In this document: positions 1 through 5,876 of the stretch, piece after piece
How positions within the stretch are numbered: the stretch's first letter is position 1
How the letters are laid out: every line of letters begins with the position of its first letter
Origin: Pseudomonadota bacterium
GTDB lineage: Bacteria; Pseudomonadota; Alphaproteobacteria; Reyranellales; Reyranellaceae
Direction of reading: 5' to 3'
DNA length: 7,445 nucleotides
NCBI GenBank assembly: GCA_023436825.1
Contig: JAEZHS010000126.1
Coordinates: forward strand, 1-7,445
Translations under genes and position numbers: made by a program
Notes under the pieces: model-generated
Database searches by the model: none
What the model was told of the DNA's origin: nothing
Seen by the model: the letters and a program-made list of their open reading frames with translations, nothing else

Positions 1-28
1 GCCCCCGCCGCGGCTTCCCTCGGGGGGG

Positions 29-50
29 GAAACCGCTCTAGCGCGGTTTC
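29..50. repeat. Perfect 8-bp inverted repeat upstream of the sulfatase gene
   Basis: GAAACCGC (29-36) and GCGGTTTC (43-50) are perfect reverse complements separated by a 6-base loop. The hairpin sits about 30 bp before the sulfatase start. It has no T-run after it, so it is not a typical intrinsic terminator. It could be an operator, a leader hairpin, or the remnant of the end of an upstream transcription unit outside the window. Function is unknown; only the symmetry is certain. Confidence 0.4.
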
Positions 51-67
51 GGTACGCGGGGCGCTTT

Positions 68-75
68 GGGGGAAA
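68..75 (+). promoter_or_regulatory. Ribosome binding site fixing the sulfatase start
   Basis: A GGGGGAAA stretch lies 5-8 bases before the GTG at 81 and is the only purine-rich Shine-Dalgarno-like sequence here. It overlaps the alternative TTG at 66, so it favours GTG-81 as the real start, giving an N-terminus MASRKKPNF that leads directly into the sulfatase core strand. Confidence 0.45.
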
Positions 76-80
76 TCATC

Positions 81-1475
81 GTGGCAAGCAGGAAGAAGCC
101 GAATTTCATTGTCGTCCTGATCGACGATCTCAGGTTCGACGAGCTGGGGATCTGCGGCCATCCCTTCATGAAGACGCCGCATATCGACCGCATCGGCCAT
201 GAAGGCGCGATGTTCACGTCGGCCTTCCACACCACGCCGCTCTGCTCGCCCAACCGCGCCTCGATCATCACCGGCCAGTACGCCAGCCGCCACGGCATCA
301 TCGACAACGTGGCGCGCGACGCCCACAGCCATCGCCTGCCCAACTACCACGGCATCCTGCAGCGGCTGGGCTACGAGACCGCGCATGTCGGCAAGTGGCA
401 CATGGGCAATTCCGGCGGGCCGCGGCCGGGTTATGATCGCTGGGTGAGCTTCCCGGGACACGGCTCGATCGTCGATCCAGTGCTGAACATCGACGGCGAC
501 GAGCGCCGGCACGAAGGCTACATCACCGACCTTCTGAATGATCACGCCGTCGAGTTCCTGCGCAAGCCGCGCACCAAGCCCTTTGCCCTGTTCTTCGCCC
601 ACAAGGCGGTGCATCCCGACGCCTTCCAGGCGCCCGACGGCACGATCGACCTCAGCAAGGGCGGCTATCGCGTGCCCGAGCGCCATGCCGATCTCTACAA
701 GGGCGCCCACTTCCCGCGCCGGCCCAACGCGTTGCCGCTGGCCGAGGTGGCGAAGGACAAGCCGGCCTGGACCGAGGCCTTCCAGCTCAAGGGCAACGAG
801 GCCTCGCGCAAGGTGCTGGACGGCATCAAGGCCGGCAGCGACGAGGAGATCCGTCTGCGCGCCGCCATGATGGCGTCGGTCGACGAGGGCATGGGCGAGG
901 TCTTCGAGGCGCTGGAGGAGACCGGCCAGCTCGACGACACCTTCATCCTGTTCCTGGGCGACAACGGCTACTTCTTCGGCGAGCACGGCCTCGGACCGGA
1001 GCGGCGCTTCGCCTACGAGGAAGGCATCAAGTCGCCGTTCCTGATCCGCTATCCGGCATGGTTCAAGCCGGGCACGGTGAGGGAGGAACTGGTGCTGGCG
1101 CTCGACATCGCACCGACCATCGTCGATCTCGCCGGCGGCAGGAAGGCCGACTTCGAGCACATGCAGGGACTGTCGCTGCGGCCGATCGCCAAGAACAGCA
1201 AGGCGATCCGCTCGTCGTTCATGTGCGAGTACTTCAGCGAGAACGCCATGCCGTGGCTGATCGGCATGAGCTACAAGGCGATCCGCACCAAGCGTTACAA
1301 GTACATCCACTGGACGCAGAAATCGCTCGACGGCGTTGCGTGCGACGAGCTCTACGACCTCAAGGCCGACCCCTATGAAATGCACAACCTGATCAGCAAG
1401 CGCGGCGAACGCGCGACGGTCGCACGACTGCGTCGGCAGCTTGCGACCTTGGTGGCGCAGTCGGTCGGGCTTTAG
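81..1475 (+). CDS. Sulfatase (alkaline phosphatase superfamily, Cys-type formylglycine site)
   Basis: Predicted 464-residue arylsulfatase-family hydrolase that would cleave an organic sulfate ester to an alcohol and sulfate. The family signature is clear: the N-terminal strand with metal-binding Asp15-Asp16 (NFIVVLIDD), the activation motif Cys55-Ser-Pro-Asn-Arg59 followed by ASIITGQ, a GKWHMG segment (Lys105, His107), HKAVHP (His174 to His178), and the second metal site LGDNGYFFGEHG (Asp294, Asn295, His302). The C-terminal part carries the usual YKYI...LYDLKADPYEMHNL ending. Cys55 must be oxidised to formylglycine by a maturase not seen here. No signal peptide is present, so it probably acts in the cytoplasm on an imported substrate. 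GTG-81 is chosen over TTG-66 because a Shine-Dalgarno-like sequence precedes it and the extra five residues lie outside the conserved fold. The substrate cannot be read from sequence. A Bug-type binding protein gene follows after 94 bp. A phosphonate-ester hydrolase of the same superfamily is a less likely alternative. Confidence 0.9.
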   Translation: MASRKKPNFIVVLIDDLRFDELGICGHPFMKTPHIDRIGHEGAMFTSAFHTTPLCSPNRASIITGQYASRHGIIDNVARDAHSHRLPNYHGILQRLGYETAHVGKWHMGNSGGPRPGYDRWVSFPGHGSIVDPVLNIDGDERRHEGYITDLLNDHAVEFLRKPRTKPFALFFAHKAVHPDAFQAPDGTIDLSKGGYRVPERHADLYKGAHFPRRPNALPLAEVAKDKPAWTEAFQLKGNEASRKVLDGIKAGSDEEIRLRAAMMASVDEGMGEVFEALEETGQLDDTFILFLGDNGYFFGEHGLGPERRFAYEEGIKSPFLIRYPAWFKPGTVREELVLALDIAPTIVDLAGGRKADFEHMQGLSLRPIAKNSKAIRSSFMCEYFSENAMPWLIGMSYKAIRTKRYKYIHWTQKSLDGVACDELYDLKADPYEMHNLISKRGERATVARLRRQLATLVAQSVGL

Positions 1476-1486
1476 GCGTCTTCCGG

Positions 1487-1552
1487 ACCGCGCGCGTCCC
1501 GCGCGCTCAGGCGCGCATGTGAATGCGCTCAGGCGCGCGAGACGCGCGCGGT
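1487..1552. repeat. Nested inverted repeat that can form a three-way junction
   Basis: An outer perfect 12-bp inverted repeat (ACCGCGCGCGTC at 1487-1498, its complement at 1541-1552) encloses two smaller hairpins, 1501-1516 (GCGCGC-TCAG-GCGCGC) and 1525-1536 (GCGC-TCAG-GCGC). Together they fill nearly the whole gap between the sulfatase and the substrate-binding protein gene and stop 5 bases short of its ribosome binding site. There is no T-tract, so it is not a standard terminator. It could be an mRNA processing or stability element, a translation-modulating leader, or a REP-like palindromic element. Symmetry is read directly; function is inferred. Confidence 0.5.
1503..1538. repeat. Two 14-bp direct repeats, 22-bp period
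   Basis: GCGCTCAGGCGCGC occurs exactly at 1503-1516 and again at 1525-1538. The start-to-start distance of 22 bp is close to two turns of DNA. Each copy is itself partly palindromic around the TCAG centre, so the repeats also supply the two inner hairpins of the surrounding structure. Confidence 0.6.
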
Positions 1553-1557
1553 AAATG

Positions 1558-1563
1558 AGGAGG
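1558..1563 (+). promoter_or_regulatory. Strong ribosome binding site AGGAGG, decides the start
   Basis: A perfect AGGAGG lies 6 bases before the ATG at 1570. The upstream in-frame ATG at 1555 overlaps this element and has no binding site of its own, so ATG-1570 is the start, which also yields a clean signal peptide. Confidence 0.8.
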
Positions 1564-1569
1564 CATGCA

Positions 1570-2544
1570 ATGACCTTGACGAAGAGGGCGTTTCTTCTTG
1601 CGTCGATAGCCGCGGCGTCGGGTGCTGTGCGTGCGCAAGCCTATCCCGCAAAGTCGATCCGCCTGATCGTGCCGCTGGCGCCGGGCGCCACGGCGGACAT
1701 CGTCGCGCGCATCTTCGCCGAGGAGCTCGGCAAGTCGCTGGGCCAGACCGTCGTGGTCGACAACAAGACCGGCGCCGGCGGCACCATCGCCACTGCCGAG
1801 GCGGCACGTGCGCCGGCCGACGGTTACACCGTGGCGCTGGCGAGCCAGGGCACGCTCGTCTTCAACATGGGGCTCTACAAGTCGCCTGGCTACGATTCGC
1901 TGAAGGACCTGCAGGCGGTGGCGGTAAGCGGCGGCGTGTCCAACGTGCTGATCGTCCATCCCGACAATCCGGCGAAGACGGTGGACGATGTTTTGGCCCA
2001 GGCGCGCGCCAAGCCCGGGCAGCTCACCTTCTCGTCGGGCGGCGTCGGCACCAGCCATCACATGTCGGGCGTGCTTCTGGAGATGCGGACCGGCGTGAAG
2101 CTGCAGCACGTACCTTACCGGGCCACGCCCGCCGGCATCCAGGCGGTGGCCAACGGCGAGGTGACCATGGGCCTGTTCAACACGCCCACGGTCATCGGCC
2201 TGATCAAGGGCGGCAAGCTCAAGGCCATCGCCGTGACCAGCGAGAAGCGCTCGGACCTCCTGCCCGAGGTGCCGACCATGATCGAATCGGGTGTGAAGGA
2301 TTATGTCGTGAATACCTGGATGGGCTACGCCGTCCCGGTCGGCACGCCCGAGCCGGTGGTCGGCAAGCTCAATACCGAGCTGAACCGCATCGGCCAGCTG
2401 TCCGCCGTGCGCGAAAAGATGCTGGCCCAGGGCATCGAGATGCTGCCGCCCGGCCCGCCGGCCGCAGCGCAGAAGCTGGTGCGCGACGACCTGACGCTGT
2501 GGCTGCCGATCATCAAGGCCTCGGGGGCATCGGCGGATCAGTAG
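1570..2544 (+). CDS. Bug/TctC-family tripartite tricarboxylate transporter substrate-binding protein
   Basis: Predicted 324-residue periplasmic receptor of the Bug (TctC) family, which binds carboxylates or other small organic anions and delivers them to a TctA/TctB-type permease or acts as a sensor. Residues 1-24 form a signal peptide: basic MTLTKR, a hydrophobic core LLASIAAAS, and an AQA cleavage site before Tyr25. The mature protein opens with the family hallmark YPAKSIRLIVPLAPGATADIVAR (25-47), then VVVDNKTGAGGTIATAEAARAPADGYT (61-87), the two strand-loop regions that hold the ligand carboxylate in this family. The ATG at 1570 is preceded by a perfect AGGAGG. The gene lies 94 bp after the sulfatase in the same direction and could share its transcript, hinting at a sulfated or carboxylated organic substrate, but no membrane subunits are nearby. 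Such orphan receptors are very numerous in some proteobacteria, and the ligand is not predictable. Confidence 0.92.
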   Translation: MTLTKRAFLLASIAAASGAVRAQAYPAKSIRLIVPLAPGATADIVARIFAEELGKSLGQTVVVDNKTGAGGTIATAEAARAPADGYTVALASQGTLVFNMGLYKSPGYDSLKDLQAVAVSGGVSNVLIVHPDNPAKTVDDVLAQARAKPGQLTFSSGGVGTSHHMSGVLLEMRTGVKLQHVPYRATPAGIQAVANGEVTMGLFNTPTVIGLIKGGKLKAIAVTSEKRSDLLPEVPTMIESGVKDYVVNTWMGYAVPVGTPEPVVGKLNTELNRIGQLSAVREKMLAQGIEMLPPGPPAAAQKLVRDDLTLWLPIIKASGASADQ

Positions 2545-2636
2545 CTTTCGCCTCTTCAGACCTCCGCGCTCATGTTCCCCTCCTCCAAGGGGAGAGGAGC
2601 ATGAAAGGCAGAGGGAGAGGCGCACGGAGGCGAAAG
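2545..2636. repeat. 92-bp imperfect inverted repeat between the Bug gene and asd
   Basis: CTTTCGCCTC (2545-2554), directly after the Bug gene stop codon, is perfectly complementary to GAGGCGAAAG (2627-2636). Inside, TCATG (2570-2574) pairs with CATGA (2600-2604), and TCCCCT (2576-2581) pairs with AGGGGA (2588-2593) around a 6-base loop. The arms are unequal because of a purine-rich insertion (about 2605-2626). It may be a dispersed palindromic element of the REP/intergenic-repeat kind, or a bidirectional transcription barrier closing the upstream unit. No T-run follows. Copy number in the genome would decide which. Confidence 0.5.
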
Positions 2637-2661
2637 GGGGGACTTGGGAAAGGAGTGAATT

Positions 2662-2682
2662 GGCTGTCAGACAGCCTTCCTT
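2662..2682 (+). terminator. Palindrome GGCTGTC-A-GACAGCC, possible weak terminator or operator
   Basis: Bases 2662-2676 form a perfect odd palindrome with seven complementary pairs around a central A. As RNA it gives a five-pair stem GGCUG/CAGCC with a UCAGA loop, followed by UUCCUU (2677-2682). It could end transcription from the Bug gene, or serve as a dimeric-regulator operator just upstream of asd. The pyrimidine tail is poor for a terminator, so the type assignment is tentative. Confidence 0.3.
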
Positions 2683-2709
2683 GCAAAAGCGGCCCTCCGC
2701 GCGTATCTC
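2681..2709 (+). promoter_or_regulatory. asd: Weak candidate promoter for asd
   Basis: TTGCAA (2681-2686) and TATCTC (2704-2709) are separated by exactly 17 bp, a sigma-70-like arrangement with 4/6 and 3/6 matches, about 25 bp before the asd start. It adjoins the GGCTGTC palindrome, which could then overlap the polymerase footprint. The hexamers are weak, and chance occurrence is quite possible. Confidence 0.2.
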
Positions 2710-2734
2710 CCTGCCTCCTTCATACAGGTGAGCC

Positions 2735-3748
2735 ATGGGCTACAGAGTCGCCGTCGTCGGCGCGACCGGCAATGTCGGGCGCGAAATGTTGCAGATCCTG
2801 GCCGAGCGGAACTTTCCGGCCGATGACGTCGTGGCGCTGGCCTCGGCGCGCTCGGCCGGCAAACAGACCTCGTTCGGCGAGAACGGCACGCTGAAAGTCC
2901 ATGATCTCGCCAAGTTCGACTTCAAGGGCATCGACATCGTGCTGAGCTCGCCCGGCGCCAAGGTGTCGGCCGAGCACAGCCCGCGCGCCGCCAAGGCCGG
3001 CGCCGTGGTGATCGACAACACCTCCTACTGGCGCATGGACCCCGACGTGCCGCTGGTCGTGCCCGAGGTCAACGCTCCGGCGATCGCGGGCTACAAGGCG
3101 CGCGGCATCATCGCCAACCCCAACTGCTCTACCATCCAGATGGTGACGGCGCTGAAGCCGATCCACGAGGCGGCGACGATCAAGCGCGTGGTGGTGTCGA
3201 CGTATCAATCGACGTCCGGCGCCGGCAAGGACGCCATGGACGAGCTTTTGAATCAGACCAAGAGCTTCTTCGTGAACCAGACGCTGGAGCCCAAGAAGTT
3301 CACCAAGTCGATCGCCTTCAACGTCATTCCCCACATCGACGTCTTCATGGACGACGGCTCGACCAAGGAAGAATGGAAGATGGTGGTCGAGACCAAGAAG
3401 ATCCTCGATCCCAAGATCAAGGTTCACGCGACCTGCGTGCGCGTGCCGACCTTCATCGGCCACGCCGAGGCGGTGAATCTCGAGCTGGAGCGGCCGCTCG
3501 ATGAAACGGAGGCGCGTCGCGTGCTCGCCGCCCAGCCCGGGGTGCTGGTGGTCGATCGCCGCGAGAACGGCGGCTACGTGACGCCGCAGGAAGTCACCGG
3601 CCAGGACGGCGTGTTCGTGAGCCGCGTGCGTGTCGATCCTACGATCGACAACGGACTCGCGCTCTGGATCGTCAGCGACAACCTGCGCAAGGGCGCGGCG
3701 CTGAACGCCGTACAGATCGCCGAAGAGCTGGTGCGGGGCTACATCTAG
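2735..3748 (+). CDS. asd: Aspartate-semialdehyde dehydrogenase
   Basis: Predicted 337-residue cytoplasmic enzyme that reduces L-4-aspartyl phosphate to L-aspartate 4-semialdehyde with NADPH and releases phosphate. This is the branch point to lysine/diaminopimelate, methionine and threonine. The N-terminal dinucleotide-binding loop is VVGATGNVGREML (7-19). The phosphate-binding and catalytic elements are SSPGA (71-75), NPNCST with nucleophile Cys131, the active-site Gln158 in STYQSTSGAG, and Arg236/His243 in VRVPTFIGHAEAVNLE (the general-acid/base His of the family). The length fits the shorter bacterial class (about 340 residues; the E. coli enzyme is longer). The start ATG follows an AGGTGAG ribosome binding site at 2726-2732. 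The gene ends with tandem TAG codons. It stands apart from its neighbours, with structured DNA before it and an AT-richer promoter region after it, so it is probably monocistronic. No key residue is missing. Confidence 0.96.
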   Translation: MGYRVAVVGATGNVGREMLQILAERNFPADDVVALASARSAGKQTSFGENGTLKVHDLAKFDFKGIDIVLSSPGAKVSAEHSPRAAKAGAVVIDNTSYWRMDPDVPLVVPEVNAPAIAGYKARGIIANPNCSTIQMVTALKPIHEAATIKRVVVSTYQSTSGAGKDAMDELLNQTKSFFVNQTLEPKKFTKSIAFNVIPHIDVFMDDGSTKEEWKMVVETKKILDPKIKVHATCVRVPTFIGHAEAVNLELERPLDETEARRVLAAQPGVLVVDRRENGGYVTPQEVTGQDGVFVSRVRVDPTIDNGLALWIVSDNLRKGAALNAVQIAEELVRGYI

Positions 3749-3758
3749 TAGATGGATT

Positions 3759-3790
3759 TGCCGTCAGCGCTTGGTCTCGGCATTCCTTCT
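3759..3790 (+). terminator. Weak possible terminator after asd
   Basis: TGCCG (3759-3763) can pair with CGGCA (3778-3782) across a 14-base loop, followed by the pyrimidine-rich TTCCTTCT (3783-3790). The stem is short and the loop long, so this is at best a poor intrinsic terminator, but no better one follows asd before the next gene. Confidence 0.25.
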
Positions 3791-3817
3791 ATGGCTCTGA
3801 ATCTAAATGAAAATCTT

Positions 3818-3845
3818 TTAACTACAGGTGTTTAAGAACGATAAT
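3818..3845 (+). promoter_or_regulatory. Candidate promoter for the TPR-glycosyltransferase gene
   Basis: In an unusually AT-rich stretch for this GC-rich window (about 3790-3860), TTAACT (3818-3823) and GATAAT (3840-3845, 5/6 match to TATAAT) are 16 bp apart. Transcription would begin near 3852, leaving a leader of roughly ten bases before the GTG at 3863, so the message would have a very short leader. The AT-richness supports a promoter here; the exact hexamers are inferred. Confidence 0.35.
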
Positions 3846-3862
3846 TCATGTAAGATGAGAGC

Positions 3863-5287
3863 GTGAACGACATGCCGTCGCTTTACCCTCTCCGTCCGGA
3901 ATCGCAGGCCACTGCTGTGCCGACGCCTTTGTTCGGTGGCGATGACACATTCGTCCAGCAGCTTCGCCTGGCCGCCCAGGCCCATCGCGCCGGCCGCCTC
4001 GAAGAGGCGATCACCTCGTACCTCAAGCTGCTGGCCGTGCGGCCCTATCACGCCGAGCTGCACAACAATCTCGGCGTGGCGCTGCGGCTCGCGGGCAAGC
4101 TCGAAGCCTCGGTGTCGCATCATCGCCTGTCGCTGGCCGCCGACCCCGGCAATCCCGCGCTGCATTCCAACCTCGGCAACGCGCTGCGCGCCGCCAACCG
4201 GCTCGACGAAGCGGTGAAGCATCACTTCCATTCGATTACCCTCAACCGCGATTACGCCGAGGGCTTCTTCAACCTGGCGCTCTGCCTGCGCGATCTCGGC
4301 CGCATCGACGAGGCGGTCGGCTGCCTCGGCCGGGCATTGGCGCTCAACCCCGATAACCGGCGCGCCCGCGTCGAGCTCGCGGTCGCGCTCCTTATGCGCG
4401 GTGAGCTGGCGCAGGGCTTCGCCGCCTATGAAGCGCGCAAGCGCCTCCCCGAGACGCCGGCGCCCGATTTCCGGCAGCCGGCATGGGACGGCGGCCCGGT
4501 CGGCGGCAAGCGCATCCTGCTCTATCCCGAACAGGGCCTGGGCGACGTGCTGCTGTTCGTGCGCTTCGCCCGCGAGCTCAAGCGCCGCGGCGCCACCGTG
4601 ATCGCGCTCTGCCAGGCGCTGCTGAAGGACCTTCTGGGGACCGTCGATTTCATCGATCACGTCGTCGCCGAGGGCGAATCGCTGCCCGAGTTCGACCTGC
4701 ATGCCTCGATGGTGTCGTTGCCTCATCTCTGCCGCGCGGACTTCGCCGCGCCGGCGTTGCAGGCGCCCTATCTGAAGGCGCCGGCCGACAGCCGCATCAA
4801 GCTCGGCCGCCTCGACAAGGCGAAGCTCAGCGTCGGCGTCTACTGGGCGGGCATGCCCGGCCGGCCGCAGGACCGACAGCGCTCGGTGTCGTTCGCACGC
4901 TTCGTGGAATTCGCGGGCGATCCCGAACTGCTGCTGTTCAGCCTGCAGGGCGGCGTGCATCAGAAGGACATCCAGACCTTCGGCGCCGGCGGCCTGGTGC
5001 ACGATGTCGGCCGCGGCATCTTCGACTTCGCCGAGGCGGCGACGGCGCTGTCGCAGCTTGACCTGCTGATCTCGATCGACGCGCCGATCGCCCATCTCGC
5101 GGCGGCGATGGGGCTGCGGACCTGGGTGCTGTCGCCGTCGACGGTCGACTGGCGCTGGCAGCTCGGCGGCGCCCGCGCGCCTTGGTATCCGACCGCGCGC
5201 CTGTTCCGTCAGCCGCGGCCGGGCGATTGGGACGCGGTATTCGCCGACGTGCGCCGCGAGCTCGAGCAGCTCAAGCGGCGTTCTTAG
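3863..5287 (+). CDS. TPR-repeat protein with C-terminal glycosyltransferase-like domain
   Basis: Predicted 474-residue two-part protein. Residues 31-166 hold about four tetratricopeptide repeats in 34-residue steps (LRLAAQAHRAGRLEEAI, LHNNLGVALRLAGKLEAS, LHSNLGNALRAANRLDEAV, FFNLALCLRDLGRIDEAV), with a degenerate fifth at 167-195 ending GFAAYEARKRL. After a linker (DFRQPAWDGGPVGGKRILLYPEQGLGD) comes a GT-B-type domain related to glycosyltransferase families 9 and 41: EQGLGDVLLFVRF (223-235), GVYWAGMPGRPQDRQRS (325-341), SIDAPIAHLAAAMG (404-417) and DWRWQL...PWYPTARLFRQ (429-450). Such hybrids are common in alphaproteobacteria and are thought to glycosylate proteins or envelope glycans, but most are uncharacterised. 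No signal peptide or membrane segment is present, so it is likely cytoplasmic. Other family members usually read DT[SA] where this one has Asp406-Ala-Pro. GTG-3863 gives the longest product; ATG-3872 is an alternative three residues later. The stop is a tandem TAG and lies 17 bp inside the convergent neighbour. Confidence 0.85.
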   Translation: MNDMPSLYPLRPESQATAVPTPLFGGDDTFVQQLRLAAQAHRAGRLEEAITSYLKLLAVRPYHAELHNNLGVALRLAGKLEASVSHHRLSLAADPGNPALHSNLGNALRAANRLDEAVKHHFHSITLNRDYAEGFFNLALCLRDLGRIDEAVGCLGRALALNPDNRRARVELAVALLMRGELAQGFAAYEARKRLPETPAPDFRQPAWDGGPVGGKRILLYPEQGLGDVLLFVRFARELKRRGATVIALCQALLKDLLGTVDFIDHVVAEGESLPEFDLHASMVSLPHLCRADFAAPALQAPYLKAPADSRIKLGRLDKAKLSVGVYWAGMPGRPQDRQRSVSFARFVEFAGDPELLLFSLQGGVHQKDIQTFGAGGLVHDVGRGIFDFAEAATALSQLDLLISIDAPIAHLAAAMGLRTWVLSPSTVDWRWQLGGARAPWYPTARLFRQPRPGDWDAVFADVRRELEQLKRRS

Positions 5288-5876
5288 TAGTCGCTCTTTC
5301 CAGATCCGCAGCATCGTCGACGTCGTCGAGTGTGTCGGCGATGGCTGTCGTGTATCCCGTCGGGATCGTTGCCAACGTGTCGGCCAGCGTCTGATCGGTC
5401 GACCAGCGAACCTTGGTGAACAGCGAACGCGGCAAGGGCCGGCTGCGGCGCGCGCCGATCAGCCAGAAGCCGCCGTCCCTTGCCGGCCCGAATACCAGGT
5501 CGTGATGCCCCAGCAAGCCAAAGGCGCGCGCGACGTGGCGCGGTCGCATCGCTGGAATGTCGCTACCGACCAGCACGACGGGCCCAGGCGGCAGCTGCTG
5601 GAACGGTCGCTTCATGCGCACGCCGAGATCGCCCGACCCCTGGCCGCGCACTCTTGAGCGGCCGATGTCCTGCCACGCCGGGTAACGAAGCGCCTGGTCA
5701 GGCGTGACGAACAGCCAGACGATCCATCGACGGTCGCGCGACATGAGCCGGATCTGGTTGGCCAGGGTCAGGCGATAGAAGCGCATCGCCGCCGCTGGAC
5801 CGACCGCGCTCGCCAGCCGCCGTTTCACGCGCCCGAACTGCGGGACGCGGGCGAAGATCACGAGATGGCGGGTCAC
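5271..5876 (-). CDS. TIGR04282/DUF2064 CofC-like transferase (rSAM-associated transferase 1)
   Basis: Predicted 201-residue GT-A-fold protein of the DUF2064 family, called 'rSAM/selenodomain-associated transferase 1' or 'arsenosugar biosynthesis glycosyltransferase'. It is related to CofC nucleotidyltransferases. Seen motifs: HLVIFARVPQFGRVKRRLA (4-22, nucleotide-binding start), QGSGDLGVRM (79-88), LVGSDIPAM (102-110, putative metal-binding Asp106), FGPARDGGFWLIGAR (129-143) and TLDDVDDAADLE (182-193). The family's usual K-T-R-L reads K18-R-R-L here. The GTG start at 5876 overlaps the TGA of the upstream gene in a GTGA quadruplet and lacks its own ribosome binding site, so translation is probably coupled. 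The same frame stays open far upstream (to about 6578), but that part is antisense-like shadow over the glycosyltransferase and has no family similarity, so the short start is right. Being last in the operon, its end overlaps the convergent TPR gene by 17 bp. Substrate unknown. Confidence 0.85.
   Translation of the reverse strand: MTRHLVIFARVPQFGRVKRRLASAVGPAAAMRFYRLTLANQIRLMSRDRRWIVWLFVTPDQALRYPAWQDIGRSRVRGQGSGDLGVRMKRPFQQLPPGPVVLVGSDIPAMRPRHVARAFGLLGHHDLVFGPARDGGFWLIGARRSRPLPRSLFTKVRWSTDQTLADTLATIPTGYTTAIADTLDDVDDAADLERATTKNAA

Noticed and set aside
66..80. TTG start for the sulfatase
   Set aside because: The TTG at 66 lies against the ribosome-binding-like purine stretch, which is properly spaced for GTG-81; the five extra residues are not part of the sulfatase fold.
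1555..1569. Upstream ATG start for the Bug protein
   Set aside because: ATG-1555 overlaps the AGGAGG that serves ATG-1570 and would add MRRHA before an otherwise normal signal peptide.
1507..2736. 409-codon open frame on the minus strand opposite the Bug gene
   Set aside because: No recognisable domain, Arg/His/Gly-rich, and it runs through the structured intergenic regions; the plus strand has a signal peptide and full Bug-family signature.
2720..3463. 247-codon minus-strand open frame opposite asd
   Set aside because: Shadow of asd with low-complexity His/Arg/Asp-rich translation and no conserved motif.
3818..5314. 498-codon open frame on the minus strand opposite the TPR gene
   Set aside because: Its composition (Arg/Ala/Gln/His-rich, no motif) is that of an antisense shadow in GC-rich DNA, whereas the plus strand encodes clear TPR and glycosyltransferase motifs over the same bases.
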